Assembly: GCA_903642225.1 (NCBI GenBank)
Contig: CAHJWI010000002.1
Coordinates: 120,130 to 184,129 of the forward strand
Length of the DNA stretch: 64,000 nt
Origin: Acidobacteriaceae bacterium
GTDB taxonomy: Bacteria; Acidobacteriota; Terriglobia; Terriglobales; Acidobacteriaceae
Direction of reading: 5' to 3'
Part shown: positions 41,339 through 50,051 of the stretch, in pieces
Numbering within the stretch: the stretch's first letter is position 1
Layout of the letters: each line of letters opens with the position of its first letter
Notes under the pieces: generated by a model
Told to the model about the DNA's origin: nothing
The model's database searches: none
Seen by the model: only the letters and a program-made list of their open reading frames with translations
Made by a program: the position numbers and the translations under genes

Positions 41339-41722
41339 CTAGTCGTTGAATCTAAGGGCGATCATGAAGTTGGTTTTGGTATCAAAAGAACTGATGCTTT
41401 TCACCGGAGTTTTCTTTCCATCTAGATCGGCCCACACTTCATAGTCGGTAGTGCCTGAGATCTGGGCGAAGTGATAGGTGCCGTCTTCTGCTGTGATATA
41501 GCTGCGCTGCGAAAGCGCACGAGTATCTTTCAGGTGCACAACCGCACCCTTCACAGGCCCTCCGCCTTTCAGAGATACTGTCCCATCTACCACACGGGAT
41601 GGGGCCTTTTGAGCAGCAGCGGGAGCGACACCGACGATGGATGCACTGGCAGACAGGATTGCTACCACTAGCAACGAACGCCGAAAGGCAGAAGCGAGAG
41701 ACAAACAAAGCAGGCGAGTCAT
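41339..41722 (-). CDS. Secreted carboxypeptidase-regulatory-like (Ig-like) small protein
   Basis: 127 residues. An N-terminal signal peptide or anchor (about 1-37, SLLVVAILSASASIVG…APAAAQ) precedes a single beta-sandwich domain: VDGTVSLKGGGPVKGAVVHLKD, read as VDGTVSLKGGGPVKGAVVHL, with the family pattern G.V....G.P..GA.V.L, then SYITAEDGTYHFAQIS and YEVWADLDGKKT. Such domains occur at the start of TonB-dependent receptors and as stand-alone proteins in acidobacteria. It converges on rpmA across the shared terminator. Specific function unknown. Confidence 0.78.
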   Translation of the reverse strand: MTRLLCLSLASAFRRSLLVVAILSASASIVGVAPAAAQKAPSRVVDGTVSLKGGGPVKGAVVHLKDTRALSQRSYITAEDGTYHFAQISGTTDYEVWADLDGKKTPVKSISSFDTKTNFMIALRFND

Positions 41723-41804
41723 AGGATTCAGTATACGGTCCGCGTTAGCGGCCCGTCCTCTTTACAAGTAGACCCGTTCCCATAAACTTTGTCGCAGATT
41801 TCGC

Positions 41805-42014
41805 TTATTCGTCTTGTTCATCATCCGAGTCGTGTCGCACACTGTCGTCTTCGTCGTCATACCCATCGCCGTCGACGACGACAAGGTGCAGCGGTTCAGT
41901 GGTAACAATCTCCAGGTCTGTGCCGCACTCATCACACGTCACCGTGTCTCCTTCTTCTACCTCGTCGGTGTCGATATTCAAGGGATTGTCGCATTCGGGA
42001 CAAATCGCAGCCAT
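41805..42014 (-). CDS. LysW-like zinc-ribbon protein with acidic tail
   Basis: 69 residues. C5 and C8 (CPECDNPL) and C27 and C30 (CDECGTDL) form one zinc ribbon; the wording CPEC…D…V..G..V.C.ECG..LE resembles LysW, the amino-group carrier protein of lysine/arginine biosynthesis. LysW proteins usually end EDWGE, where the terminal Glu carries the substrate. Here the tail is DSDDEQDE, highly acidic and ending in Glu. No LysX, LysZ, LysY or LysJ genes are nearby. So it may be a carrier-like protein or an unrelated zinc ribbon. It is short but has clear composition and conserved cysteines. Confidence 0.7.
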   Translation of the reverse strand: MAAICPECDNPLNIDTDEVEEGDTVTCDECGTDLEIVTTEPLHLVVVDGDGYDDEDDSVRHDSDDEQDE

Positions 42015-42264
42015 TCGTTTCTCTTTCTTTGCGGCCCTAAGGCTTCGCTATGGGACTTGGGGTATCAGCCAGAATCACGCCCGCTGCGGACCATGGTGGG
42101 AAGACGCTGCCGTTACATCTAGGGTTGTTCGCCGTTCCGCGTCAATCCCTGCTCTTGTTTAAAACTGCACGCAGACCAGATTGTCCCGGCCAAAAGGCAG
42201 GTGAGTATTGAGATGGCGACAGGAGGTGTCGTAGAAAATTGTGTTGGATCTAGTGGGAAGCTTT

Positions 42265-42555
42265 ATGCTGGATAGCATGGATCTATCAGCAATTGTTACC
42301 GCTATTGATGAGCACATCGCCACCTTGCAGCAGGTGAAACAACTTCTAAGCACCGCCTCTGCTACCGAAGTTCGTACGGAGAAGGCGGTCGCGGCTATTA
42401 GGGTTAAAGCACCCTCAGCTGCGAAGCAGGCGGCGAAACGCACCATGAGCCCCGAGGGCCGAGCCCGTATCGCTGCTGCTCAGAAGAAGCGTTGGGCGGC
42501 GAAACACTCAATCCCGTCGAAGAAGGTCACTTCAGGATCAAAGAAGACCTTGTAG
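42265..42555 (+). CDS. Small basic protein with NUMOD3-like motif, possible DNA-binding
   Basis: 96 residues from ATG 42265 (GGGAAG 4 nt upstream; ATG 42277 is also possible). The N-terminal part is a helix (DLSAIVTAIDEHIATLQQVK) that may dimerise. The C-terminal half is Lys/Arg/Ala-rich and contains MSPEGRARIAAAQKKRWAAK, a motif of the SP..R.RI..AQ..RWA type found in many small acidobacterial proteins and similar to NUMOD3 helical DNA-binding segments. A nucleoid-associated role is inference. Neighbours give no functional clue. Confidence 0.62.
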   Translation: MLDSMDLSAIVTAIDEHIATLQQVKQLLSTASATEVRTEKAVAAIRVKAPSAAKQAAKRTMSPEGRARIAAAQKKRWAAKHSIPSKKVTSGSKKTL

Positions 42556-42651
42556 TCACAAGCGGCGCCACGTTGCACGCTGTAGACCCGCAGGCGCACT
42601 TCGATCACGGCTGATCTGAGCCGTTGTACAAGTCAGTCCTTCAAATTTTGA

Positions 42652-42728
42652 TGGTGGGCCCACCAGGACTTGAACCTGGAGCCAAAGCATTATGAGTGCT
42701 CTGCTCTAACCAATTGAGCTATAGGCCC
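42652..42728 (-). tRNA. tRNA with CAU anticodon (Ile2 or elongator Met), CCA encoded
   Basis: From 42728 on the minus strand: acceptor GGGCCTA, D arm GCTC…GAGC, anticodon stem GAGCA with loop CTCATAA (anticodon CAT) and TGCTT, T arm CCAGG-TTCAAGT-CCTGG, acceptor TGGGCCC, then ACCA. Length 77 nt. The acceptor has C4-G69 and C5-G68, which TilS uses to recognise tRNA-Ile2, and lacks initiator features, so lysidine-modified Ile2 is more likely than Met. Confidence 0.9.
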
Positions 42729-42767
42729 TTGTTGTAGCAGCAAACCACTCTAAGTTTAGACCAATAC

Positions 42768-43049
42768 CTATTCTGTTGTTTCTACAGGGGTCGTGCCTGT
42801 CTCACCGGGAGCGGATGGATTGAGGCTTCCTCTGGCGCTCTCAGGACTATCTGAGCTTACAAAGGTATTCCCCGCCCCAGAGTTTCCCGGATTTTCGCCG
42901 CGATATCCGCTCGGCTCCTCCCCTTCGCGGTTTTCAGCACGTTCGCGACTTGTAGATGGGCTTGTCTGGTTCATCGCCGCAGCGGTTTTGTCGCTGTTGT
43001 CCTGCTGTACATTTTCGTCGCGCACAGGCATGTCGGTGGGGTTATTCAT
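42768..43049 (-). CDS. Small disordered hydrophilic protein, unknown function
   Basis: 93 residues, no hydrophobic segment, rich in Ser, Glu, Asn, Gly, Pro and Thr (for example [19 protein letters not shown]), so probably intrinsically disordered. GAGG lies 6 nt before the ATG, a good ribosome-binding site, which is the main reason to accept it. It ends TPVETTE. It diverges from rmlB. No family recognised. Confidence 0.55.
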   Translation of the reverse strand: MNNPTDMPVRDENVQQDNSDKTAAAMNQTSPSTSRERAENREGEEPSGYRGENPGNSGAGNTFVSSDSPESARGSLNPSAPGETGTTPVETTE

Positions 43050-43177
43050 GTATTTCCTCTATTGGCTACGACTCTGAAAGAGCGCACGGGGATGTCCTCG
43101 CGTGGTGGCGCGCGGATGACCTGACGGCAACTAGAGATTCGTGCGAAAGCAGGTTGAAGATGAGACAATGCGGTGGG

Positions 43178-44356
43178 ATGCAGACACCTACCCTTCGTTC
43201 GCCTTTGCTTGTAACCGGCGGGGCCGGATTTATCGGCTCCAATTTCGTGCTGGACCACCTGGCAAGCAGGAGTGCTGGTTCCGTCATTAATCTGGACGCA
43301 TTGACCTATGCTGCGAATCCACGCAATCTGGATGCGCTCGCCGGCGATTCTCGACACACTTTTGTTCACGGCGACATTCTCGACCGCGATCTGCTGGACA
43401 GGCTGTTTGCAACGCATAGGCCGGGAGCAGTTGTGCATTTTGCTGCTGAAAGCCATGTAGACCGATCAATTCATGGTCCGGCGGCCTTTCTAAAGACGAA
43501 TATTGACGGTACGTTTGCGTTGTTGGAAGCTGCGCGCGCTTTTTACGGCACCCTGTCAGACGAAGAAAAAGACAAGTTCCGGTTTTTGCATGTGTCAACG
43601 GACGAGGTGTACGGAACGTTGTCGCCGACGGACGCGGCCTTTCACGAAAATACGCCGTTCGCGCCCAACAGCCCCTATGCTGCGTCGAAGGCAAGCTCAG
43701 ATCACCTGGTGCGTGCATGGCAGCACACGTACGGTCTGCCTACCCTGATTACAAACTGCTCCAACAACTATGGGCCATTCCAGTTTCCGGAAAAGCTGAT
43801 CCCGCTCACGATTGCAAACGCGCTGGGGGGAAAGCCGGTGCCGGTATACGGCGACGGCCAGCAAGTACGCGACTGGCTCTACGTCGCCGATCACTGCCAT
43901 GCGATCGAGACCGTACTGGCACATGGGGCCATTGGCGAAACGTATAACGTTGGTGGATCGAATCAGCAGACCAACCTGTCTGTTGTGCGCACACTGTGCG
44001 CGCTGCTGGACGAGATGGCACCGGCGGCAAAGCCTTACGCTGACCTGATTACACACGTCACGGATCGGCCGGGACACGACCGCCGGTACGCGATTGACGC
44101 GCGGAAAATAGAGGAAGACCTGGGCTGGCGAGCCACGGAAAGTTTCGAAACTGGTTTGCGGAAGACGGTAGCCTGGTATTTGGCAAACGAGGCCTGGATT
44201 GAAGGGGTGACCAGCGGAGCGTACCGGCACTGGATCGAGCAGAATTATAGTTCGCGTGGAGACACCGGAAACGTACGCAGCGTCGTGTCCTCCGGAACTG
44301 AAGGTGGGGAGCATGCCGATGTAGTCGCAGTGGCCGCCGGGAGTACCCGCGTATGA
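43178..44356 (+). CDS. rmlB: dTDP-glucose 4,6-dehydratase RmlB
   Basis: 392 residues. An SDR Rossmann fold with [38 protein letters not shown] and catalytic [15 protein letters not shown] (YxxxK), all family-typical, plus [18 protein letters not shown] and [16 protein letters not shown]. It converts dTDP-glucose to dTDP-4-keto-6-deoxyglucose. The C-terminus runs about 35 residues beyond the usual end (from [10 protein letters not shown]) and its last codons overlap rmlA by 4 nt. ATG 43178 is used; ATG 43160 has a slightly better SD. RmlC and RmlD are not in the window, so the final sugar (rhamnose or other) is not fixed. Confidence 0.95.
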   Translation: MQTPTLRSPLLVTGGAGFIGSNFVLDHLASRSAGSVINLDALTYAANPRNLDALAGDSRHTFVHGDILDRDLLDRLFATHRPGAVVHFAAESHVDRSIHGPAAFLKTNIDGTFALLEAARAFYGTLSDEEKDKFRFLHVSTDEVYGTLSPTDAAFHENTPFAPNSPYAASKASSDHLVRAWQHTYGLPTLITNCSNNYGPFQFPEKLIPLTIANALGGKPVPVYGDGQQVRDWLYVADHCHAIETVLAHGAIGETYNVGGSNQQTNLSVVRTLCALLDEMAPAAKPYADLITHVTDRPGHDRRYAIDARKIEEDLGWRATESFETGLRKTVAWYLANEAWIEGVTSGAYRHWIEQNYSSRGDTGNVRSVVSSGTEGGEHADVVAVAAGSTRV

Positions 44357-45237
44357 AGGGGATTATTCTGGCCGGCGGGTCCGGCACGCGCCTATTTCCA
44401 GTGACACAGGCCGTCAGCAAGCAGCTTATGCCGGTGTACGACAAACCAATGGTGTACTACCCGCTCTCGGCTCTCATGCTGGCCGGCATTCAGGACATTC
44501 TGCTCATTTCGACACCTGCAGACACGCCGCGCTTCAGGCAGTTGCTGGGCGACGGATCGCAGTGGGGTTTGCGGCTGAGTTATGCCGTGCAACCGGAGCC
44601 GAACGGACTGGCGGAGGCGTTCCTGATCGGCCGCGACTTTCTGGCAGGGAGCGCCTGCTGCCTGGTATTGGGCGACAATATCTTTTATGGTCATGATTTC
44701 GCGCGATCTCTGCGCGATGCCGCCCAGGCCACCGAAACAACGGACAGCGCACACGTGTTTGCCTATCCCGTGACGGACCCGGAGCGCTACGGCGTTGTCG
44801 CTTTCAATCAGCAGCGGCGCGCTGTGTCTCTGGAAGAGAAACCGACGGTACCCAAGTCGCGGTATGCCGTTACGGGTATTTACTTCTACCCGCCAGACGT
44901 CGTCGATGTGGCCGCGACGATTCAGCCTTCCCCAAGGGGCGAACTCGAGATTACCGACGTGAACTGCACCTACCTCGACAAAGGACGGTTGAATGTTGAA
45001 GTCCTGGGCCGTGGTATCGCCTGGCTGGACACCGGGACACACGATTCCCTGTTAGAGGCCACGCTGTTTATCCACACGATCGAGAAGCGGCAGGGCTTAA
45101 AGGTCGCCTGCCCGGAGGAGATCAGCTACCGGCTTGGCTGGATAAGCGAGGCGGCGCTCACGAAAATTGCAGACAACTACGGCAAGAGCAGCTATGGTGA
45201 CTACCTACGGCGCATTGTGCGCGAGACTGTGTACTAG
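44353..45237 (+). CDS. rmlA: Glucose-1-phosphate thymidylyltransferase RmlA
   Basis: 294 residues, standard length. [18 protein letters not shown] is the nucleotidyltransferase P-loop-like signature; [21 protein letters not shown], in parts [12 protein letters not shown] and [11 protein letters not shown], is diagnostic for Rml[26 protein letters not shown] and [12 protein letters not shown] follow in order. It makes dTDP-glucose from dTTP and glucose-1-phosphate. Its start overlaps rmlB (ATGA), so the two are coupled. A gmhB-like phosphatase gene follows after 117 nt. Confidence 0.97.
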   Translation: MKGIILAGGSGTRLFPVTQAVSKQLMPVYDKPMVYYPLSALMLAGIQDILLISTPADTPRFRQLLGDGSQWGLRLSYAVQPEPNGLAEAFLIGRDFLAGSACCLVLGDNIFYGHDFARSLRDAAQATETTDSAHVFAYPVTDPERYGVVAFNQQRRAVSLEEKPTVPKSRYAVTGIYFYPPDVVDVAATIQPSPRGELEITDVNCTYLDKGRLNVEVLGRGIAWLDTGTHDSLLEATLFIHTIEKRQGLKVACPEEISYRLGWISEAALTKIADNYGKSSYGDYLRRIVRETVY

Positions 45238-45354
45238 TTGACGAAGCTTGAAGTGTCTCGCCTGGCCGTCGTAAAACGTGCACTGACTCTTTGAGCACCC
45301 ATAAAGCAGGCCAGGCCGTTCACCGTTGTTCGTGATGGCAAGTGGAGTGTCGCT

Positions 45355-45936
45355 ATGCAACGAGCTCTCTTTCTGGATCGCGACGGCGTCATCAATGAAG
45401 AAGTCGGATACCTGCATCGCATAGAGGACGTGCGGTTTGTCCCGGGCATCGTGCAACTGCTGCGCACCGCCCGCGAGCTCGGCATGTTCACTTGCGTGAT
45501 TACAAACCAGGCAGGCATTGGTCGGGGTCTTTACAGCGAAAACGATTTCCAAATGCTGATGAAAGAGATGCGAGCCGCACTTGCCGCGAAGGGTGCTTTC
45601 CTGGATGCGGTATACCACTCTCCTTTTCATCCGGAACATGGGCTGGGCAAGTACCGCAGGGATACAGAATGCCGCAAGCCCAAACCCGGCATGCTGCTGC
45701 AGGCCGCCCACGATCACGACCTGGACCTTAGCCAGTCGGTTTTGGTTGGAGACCGATGCAGTGATCTCGCCGCCGGGGCTGCTGCCGGAATTCCGAAACT
45801 TTTTCTTGTGGGCCAAACAGAGAGTTGCAGTGGCGTGGACCACAGCGCCGTTCCCGGTCCGGAACAGGTGACGGAGTATTTGCTGAGCAGCAGGACCGAA
45901 ACGCAGTTTACGTCTACAGTACAACTCAGCAAATGA
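45355..45936 (+). CDS. D-glycero-D-manno-heptose 1,7-bisphosphate phosphatase-like HAD protein (GmhB)
   Basis: 193 residues. The HAD motif I is ALFLDRDGVINEEVGYL (D8, D10), with YLHRIEDVRFVPG following as in GmhB/HisB-N. Motif II is CVITNQAGIGRG; CRKPKPGMLLQAA contains motif III Lys, and VLVGDRCSDLAAGAAAGI is motif IV. It would remove the C7 phosphate of heptose-1,7-bisphosphate in LPS-core or S-layer heptose synthesis. The zinc loop that usually reads CxH…CxC is replaced here: SPFHPEHGLGKYRRDTECRKP keeps one Cys only, in parts SPFHPEHGLGK and TECRKP. So it may be a zinc-free variant. Surface-sugar genes flank it. Confidence 0.85.
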   Translation: MQRALFLDRDGVINEEVGYLHRIEDVRFVPGIVQLLRTARELGMFTCVITNQAGIGRGLYSENDFQMLMKEMRAALAAKGAFLDAVYHSPFHPEHGLGKYRRDTECRKPKPGMLLQAAHDHDLDLSQSVLVGDRCSDLAAGAAAGIPKLFLVGQTESCSGVDHSAVPGPEQVTEYLLSSRTETQFTSTVQLSK

Positions 45937-46157
45937 GCGCCCTTCTGGACGAATTGACAAGTGTCGTAGCAGGGTACGCAGGCTTTGGACGACATCGGGC
46001 TGCCGCGAAGCATGTGCAACTTAGACTCAGGTTATACGCTGGACAGCAAGACGTTTCTCCCGTGGCACCCGAAGTTGTGGATGAACGGTTGTGGTGTGAG
46101 TTGGAATTGAATTGCCGACCGTGTTCAACGGCCTGACAAAGGGGTAATACTTACGCC

Positions 46158-47375
46158 GTGCGTGTTGCCTTGGTCCATCCCTGGTTCGTGCACCGCGGCG
46201 GCGGTGAGCGCGTGGCGGAATGTATGGCATCGCTGGTGCCAGAAGCGGAACTGTTTACGCTGGTTCACCGGGCCGACGCTTGGCCAGCGAGCCTGCACGG
46301 ACGCAAAGTGACACGGTCGATCCTGCAGTTCATCCCAGGTGCGAGCCGTCTTGCTTCATACCTGGTTCCGTTATATCCACTGGCAACACGTTCACTGAAT
46401 CTGCGTGACTTCGACATTGTTTTGTCTTCTGACTACTCCCTTGTAAAAAACGTACGTAAGAAGTCACGCGCGGTTCATCTCTGCTATTGTCACTCGCCGA
46501 TGCGTGTTCTCTATGATGGGTACGTTTCGTATCAGTACGGCATGAACCCGGTAATGCGCCGCATTTTCCGTGCTGCAGCACCTTACATACGACGGTTTGA
46601 TCGCAAGGGTGTAGCGATTGTTGACGATTTCATGACCAACTCGTACTACGTTGCCGAGCGGATTCGACGCCTTTACGGCCGCGAGAGCACAGTCATCTAT
46701 CCGCCGATCGACATGTCGCGCGCGAGGAGGAATACACCGGAGGACCATTACCTGTGCGCTGGCCGGCTGGTCGACTATAAGCGAACCGAGATGATGATTT
46801 TGGTGTGTGAGCGATTGGGCCGCAAGTTGCGCATCGCCGGCACAGGACCCGAAATGAAAAAGCTGCGAGAGATTGCCGGGCCATATACGACATTTCTGGG
46901 CGAACTGTCCGATGAGGCACTGTGGGACGAATATTCACGGTGCCGCGCCCTGCTGTTTGCGGCGGACGAGGACTTCGGCCTGATTCCACTGGAGGTGCAG
47001 GCCTGTGGCAGGCCGGTGATCGCGTTCGGCTTTGGCGGTTCGTTGGAGACTGTTCGTAGTGATAATCCGCCAACCCGCTACGCACCGCATACGAGTCGAT
47101 CCGATGAACTGGCCAGGACAGAACCGACCGGCATGTACTTTTCACCTCAGACGTCACAGGCCTTGCTGCAGGCTGTGCTGCGGTTTGAACAGCAGGAAGA
47201 CCGTTTTCGCCCGGCAGTGGCCCAGGCATTTGCCGCGCAATTCGATACACCGGTCTTTCTCAGCAAATTGCGAGAGTACCTGATCAGTGAGGTGCCATCG
47301 CTTGAGCCGCAGTTGGCAACTGTTGCGGCCGCGATGATGACGCTGACCCAGCAAGCGACACAGACGGTGGCCTAA
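46158..47375 (+). CDS. GT4-family glycosyltransferase
   Basis: 405 residues from a GTG start at 46158. The N-terminal domain has VHPWFVHRGGGERVAE (the Gly-rich GG-E loop), then YCHSPMRVLYDGY. The C-terminal GT-B domain has YLCAGRLVDYKRTEMMI, RIAGTGPEMKKLREI, FLGELSDEALWDEYSRCRALL and AADEDFGLIPLEVQACGRPVIAFGFGGSLETV, in parts DEDFGLIPLEVQACGRPV with the E-x7-E donor motif. It probably adds a hexose (often mannose) during surface polysaccharide assembly, consistent with the upstream rml genes. A Gln/Thr/Ala-rich tail ends the protein. Acceptor unknown. Confidence 0.9.
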   Translation: MRVALVHPWFVHRGGGERVAECMASLVPEAELFTLVHRADAWPASLHGRKVTRSILQFIPGASRLASYLVPLYPLATRSLNLRDFDIVLSSDYSLVKNVRKKSRAVHLCYCHSPMRVLYDGYVSYQYGMNPVMRRIFRAAAPYIRRFDRKGVAIVDDFMTNSYYVAERIRRLYGRESTVIYPPIDMSRARRNTPEDHYLCAGRLVDYKRTEMMILVCERLGRKLRIAGTGPEMKKLREIAGPYTTFLGELSDEALWDEYSRCRALLFAADEDFGLIPLEVQACGRPVIAFGFGGSLETVRSDNPPTRYAPHTSRSDELARTEPTGMYFSPQTSQALLQAVLRFEQQEDRFRPAVAQAFAAQFDTPVFLSKLREYLISEVPSLEPQLATVAAAMMTLTQQATQTVA

Positions 47376-47378
47376 ACC

Positions 47379-47705
47379 ATGCAGCAGATGCGCGACCTGC
47401 TTCGCTCGTCCCTGGTGAAATCATTGGGTTCACTCGGTGCGCTGGATCGGCTTGCCGTGGCGTGGCCGGTGGTTGCGGGGCATGCAATCGCAGAGCGTTC
47501 GAGCGTGACAGAATTGAACGGCAGGGTGGCTAAAGTTGTTGTCTCCGGCGATGCTGCGTGGCTCGACCAGATGCGGCGCATGACGCCTCAGCTGCGAGGC
47601 GATCTCTCAAAGGTGAGCGGAGTTGCTCTGACCGATATACTGTTTCTTGCAGCCGATGCAACGCCCGTAAGGCGAAGCCGCCCGGTGCCAGACCCGCACG
47701 TGTGA
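47379..47705 (+). CDS. DUF721 / DciA-like protein
   Basis: 108 residues. RSSLVKSLGSLGALDRLAVAWPVVAGHAIAERSS contains the family pattern …W..VVG..IA.HS.P, in parts AWPVVAGHAIAERS; VAKVVVSGDAAWLDQMRRM and LRGDLSKVSGVALTDILF follow, as in DUF721 proteins. DciA members load the replicative helicase DnaB in bacteria lacking DnaC. The extra C-terminal tail (RRSRPVPDPHV) is basic. It begins 3 nt after the glycosyltransferase stop and gatC begins 5 nt after it, so one transcript is likely. Confidence 0.75.
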   Translation: MQQMRDLLRSSLVKSLGSLGALDRLAVAWPVVAGHAIAERSSVTELNGRVAKVVVSGDAAWLDQMRRMTPQLRGDLSKVSGVALTDILFLAADATPVRRSRPVPDPHV

Positions 47706-47710
47706 GTTAA

Positions 47711-48061
47711 ATGCAAGACAACAGACCGACACCTGACCCGACTACCCGTGCCGTCAGCCTGGATGAAGTACGGCATGTGGCCGCGCTGGCCAGCCTGCAC
47801 CTAACGCCCGAGGAAGAGCCCAGGATGCAGCGCGACCTGAATGCTGTTTTGGACTACATCGCGGTGCTGAACCAGCTGGACACAACCGGTGTACCAGCGA
47901 TGGCGCAGGTGAGCGAGATACTGAACTTGAGAGCCGCCAGTGCAGGTGCCGACCTGCGGCTGGATACGGAAAAGCCATCGGTCGACCGTGCCGCCGTGAT
48001 GCGGGAGGCACCCGAAACCGATGGTCGATTCTTCAAAGTTCCAAAGGTGATCGAGCGGTAA
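47711..48061 (+). CDS. gatC: Asp/Glu-tRNA amidotransferase subunit C
   Basis: 116 residues. The conserved start VSLDEVRHVAALASLHLTPEE fits GatC (V..VA.LA.L.L...E), with LNAVLDYIAVLNQLDTTGVPAM, in parts AVLDYIAVLNQLDTTGV, and the terminal APETDGRFFKVPKVIE (P…. .FF.VP.V). GatC stabilises GatA and GatB, which amidate misacylated Glu-tRNA-Gln or Asp-tRNA-Asn. An N-terminal extension of about 14 residues (PTPDPTTRA) is unusual. gatA follows after 35 nt; gatB is not in the window. Confidence 0.94.
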   Translation: MQDNRPTPDPTTRAVSLDEVRHVAALASLHLTPEEEPRMQRDLNAVLDYIAVLNQLDTTGVPAMAQVSEILNLRAASAGADLRLDTEKPSVDRAAVMREAPETDGRFFKVPKVIER

Positions 48062-48096
48062 TCATCGCCGTAACGCTGTGAGCAGAACGAGATCAA

Positions 48097-49554
48097 ATGA
48101 ATTTTGAACGTCGCACTATTTCCACCATTCGGGACGGTATTGCCGCGGGTACGCTGAGCGTAACGACGCTGGTCCGGGAGCACCTGCAGCGGGTTCGCAC
48201 GCATGACCAGGTTGCCGGGGAAGAGATCAACAGCTTCTTATCGTTAAGTGAGGACCGGGGCCTGGCGCAAGCGGCACGCCTGGATGCAATGGCCAAGGCG
48301 GGTGATCCGCTGCCGCCGCTGGCAGGCATTCCCATGGGCGTAAAGGACCTGCTCGCCATGCAGGGGGCACCTGCGACTGCTGGGTCGGCGATCCTTAAAG
48401 GGTACCATCCACCCTATGACGCCACGGCTGTCGCAAAGCTGGAGGCGGCAGGTGCGGTACTGCTGGGCAAATGTAACTGCGACCAGTTCGGCATGGGGTC
48501 GTCCAACGAAAACTCCGCCTATGGACCGGTACGCAATCCACGCGCGCTCGAGCATGTTCCAGGTGGGTCGTCCGGTGGTTCTGCGGCCGCCGTGGCTGCG
48601 GGTTTCTGCGTGGCATCGCTGGGGACGGACACGGGTGGCTCCATCCGCCAGCCGGCAGCGTTCTGCGGAATCGTCGGTGTGTTGCCAACATATGGTCGAG
48701 TGTCGCGCTACGGCTTGATAGCGTACGCCAGTTCACTGGATCGGGTTGGCCCCTTCGCGCATACGGTGGCGGATGCGGCAACCGTGCTCTCGGTGTTGAG
48801 CGGGCCAGATGCAATGGACGCGACGAGCAGCCACGAAGCTGTAGGCGACTACGCCGGAGCTTGCCTGCAGCCGGCAGCGGGACTACGTGTCGGTATCCCG
48901 GAGGAGTATTTCGCAGATGGTCTGGACTCGGAGGTACGGGCCGCAGTGGAAGCGGCTGTGCAGTCGCTGAGAGACCAGGGTGCGACTGTGCACCCCCTTA
49001 GTTTGCCGCACACACGGTACGCCATTCCGGCGTACTACGTTCTGGCGACGGCAGAGGCAAGTTCGAACTTGTCGCGGTTTGATGGCGTACGATTTGGACA
49101 CCGCGCCGCGGACGCAAAGACCGTCGCGAAGATGTTCCGGGAGAGCCGGGACGAAGGTTTCGGCGCGGAGGTGAAGCGCCGGATTTTGCTGGGCACCTAC
49201 GCTCTTTCCGCCGGGTACTACGACGCGTATTACCGCAAGGCACAGCAGGTGCGCACGCTGATTGCGCGCGACTTTCAGGCAGCGTTTGCGCAGGTAGACG
49301 TGCTGGTCACGCCGATGACACCGACTCCGGCATGGAAGCTGGGGGAGAAGACGGATGACCCGCTGAGCATGTACCTGGCGGACGTGTATACCGTGGCGGC
49401 GTCGCTGGCAGGTATCTGTGGGGCGTCAGTACCGTGTGGTGAAAATTCGACTGGCTTGCCGATCGGCGTCCAGGTGCTGGCCGGCCACTTTCAGGAAGGG
49501 AAGCTCTTCCGTGCGGCTGCTGCAATCGAGCGCGGTCAGTCGCAGGCCTCATAA
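48097..49554 (+). CDS. gatA: Asp/Glu-tRNA amidotransferase subunit A
   Basis: 485 residues. Amidase-signature catalytic triad: Lys in GIPMGVKDLLAMQG, cis-Ser and nucleophile Ser in PGGSSGGSAAAVAAG followed by GTDTGGSIRQPAAFCG. GKCNCDQFGMGSSNENS and YGRVSRYGLIAYASSLD are also family hallmarks. GatA hydrolyses glutamine and passes ammonia to GatB. The usual GatA length is about 485. A short gap after gatC suggests coupled expression. No anomaly seen. Confidence 0.97.
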   Translation: MNFERRTISTIRDGIAAGTLSVTTLVREHLQRVRTHDQVAGEEINSFLSLSEDRGLAQAARLDAMAKAGDPLPPLAGIPMGVKDLLAMQGAPATAGSAILKGYHPPYDATAVAKLEAAGAVLLGKCNCDQFGMGSSNENSAYGPVRNPRALEHVPGGSSGGSAAAVAAGFCVASLGTDTGGSIRQPAAFCGIVGVLPTYGRVSRYGLIAYASSLDRVGPFAHTVADAATVLSVLSGPDAMDATSSHEAVGDYAGACLQPAAGLRVGIPEEYFADGLDSEVRAAVEAAVQSLRDQGATVHPLSLPHTRYAIPAYYVLATAEASSNLSRFDGVRFGHRAADAKTVAKMFRESRDEGFGAEVKRRILLGTYALSAGYYDAYYRKAQQVRTLIARDFQAAFAQVDVLVTPMTPTPAWKLGEKTDDPLSMYLADVYTVAASLAGICGASVPCGENSTGLPIGVQVLAGHFQEGKLFRAAAAIERGQSQAS

Positions 49555-49630
49555 ACGGCCATTCAGAGAGACAATCCGAAACATCTTTGAGATTGCCGTG
49601 TTCACTCTATTGCACAGTGGAGGTGCAGTG

Positions 49631-49993
49631 ATGATCAAAGCAATCGCAAAATGGATGACGGGCGTAGCTCTTGCCGGCGCGCTGCTGTTGGCTGCACCGC
49701 ACAAGGCTGAAGCGCAACGCGTCGGCTTTGGCATCAGCATCGGCGGACCGGTGTATGGCGGCGGGTATTACGGACCCGGATCTGGCTACGGATATGGCTA
49801 TGGCTATCCCTACGCGTATGGGCCTGCGTACTATGGCGGGTACTACGGTGGGTACTATGGACGTCCGTACTACGGTGGCTACGGCTACCGCGGCGGCTAT
49901 GGCGGATATCGGGGCGGTTACGGCGGAGGCTACCGTGGTGGTTACGGCGGGTATCGTGGTGGGTATGGTGGGCGCGGCGGGTATCGCCGGTAA
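49631..49993 (+). CDS. Secreted Gly/Tyr-rich repeat protein
   Basis: 120 residues. GGAGG at 49619-49623 lies 7 nt before the ATG. A signal peptide (about 1-29, ending HKAEAQ) is followed by a low-complexity region built of Gly, Tyr and Arg: YGYGYGYPYAYGPAYYGG, then repeats of YRGGYGG / GGYRGG to the C-terminus GRGGYRR. Such proteins can be cell-surface or matrix components, or glycine-rich proteins of the periplasm. It follows gatA but is separated by 76 nt. Function unknown. A strong hairpin terminator follows. Confidence 0.75.
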   Translation: MIKAIAKWMTGVALAGALLLAAPHKAEAQRVGFGISIGGPVYGGGYYGPGSGYGYGYGYPYAYGPAYYGGYYGGYYGRPYYGGYGYRGGYGGYRGGYGGGYRGGYGGYRGGYGGRGGYRR

Positions 49994-50017
49994 CATTTGT
50001 TACAGTCAGGCAGTTCC

Positions 50018-50050
50018 GGGCTGGTGCAGACTGCACCGGCCCTTGCTGTT
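50018..50050 (+). terminator. Terminator after the Gly/Tyr-rich gene
   Basis: GGGCTGGTGCA (50018-50028) pairs with TGCACCGGCCC (50032-50042) around GAC, an 11-bp stem with one wobble, then the T-rich TTGCTGTT. It sits between convergent genes and could serve both strands. Confidence 0.75.
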
Positions 50051-50051
50051 T

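Noticed and set aside
49870..49990. CRISPR-like repeats
   Set aside because: The periodicity comes from GGYRGG codons in an open frame with a signal peptide; there are no spacers.
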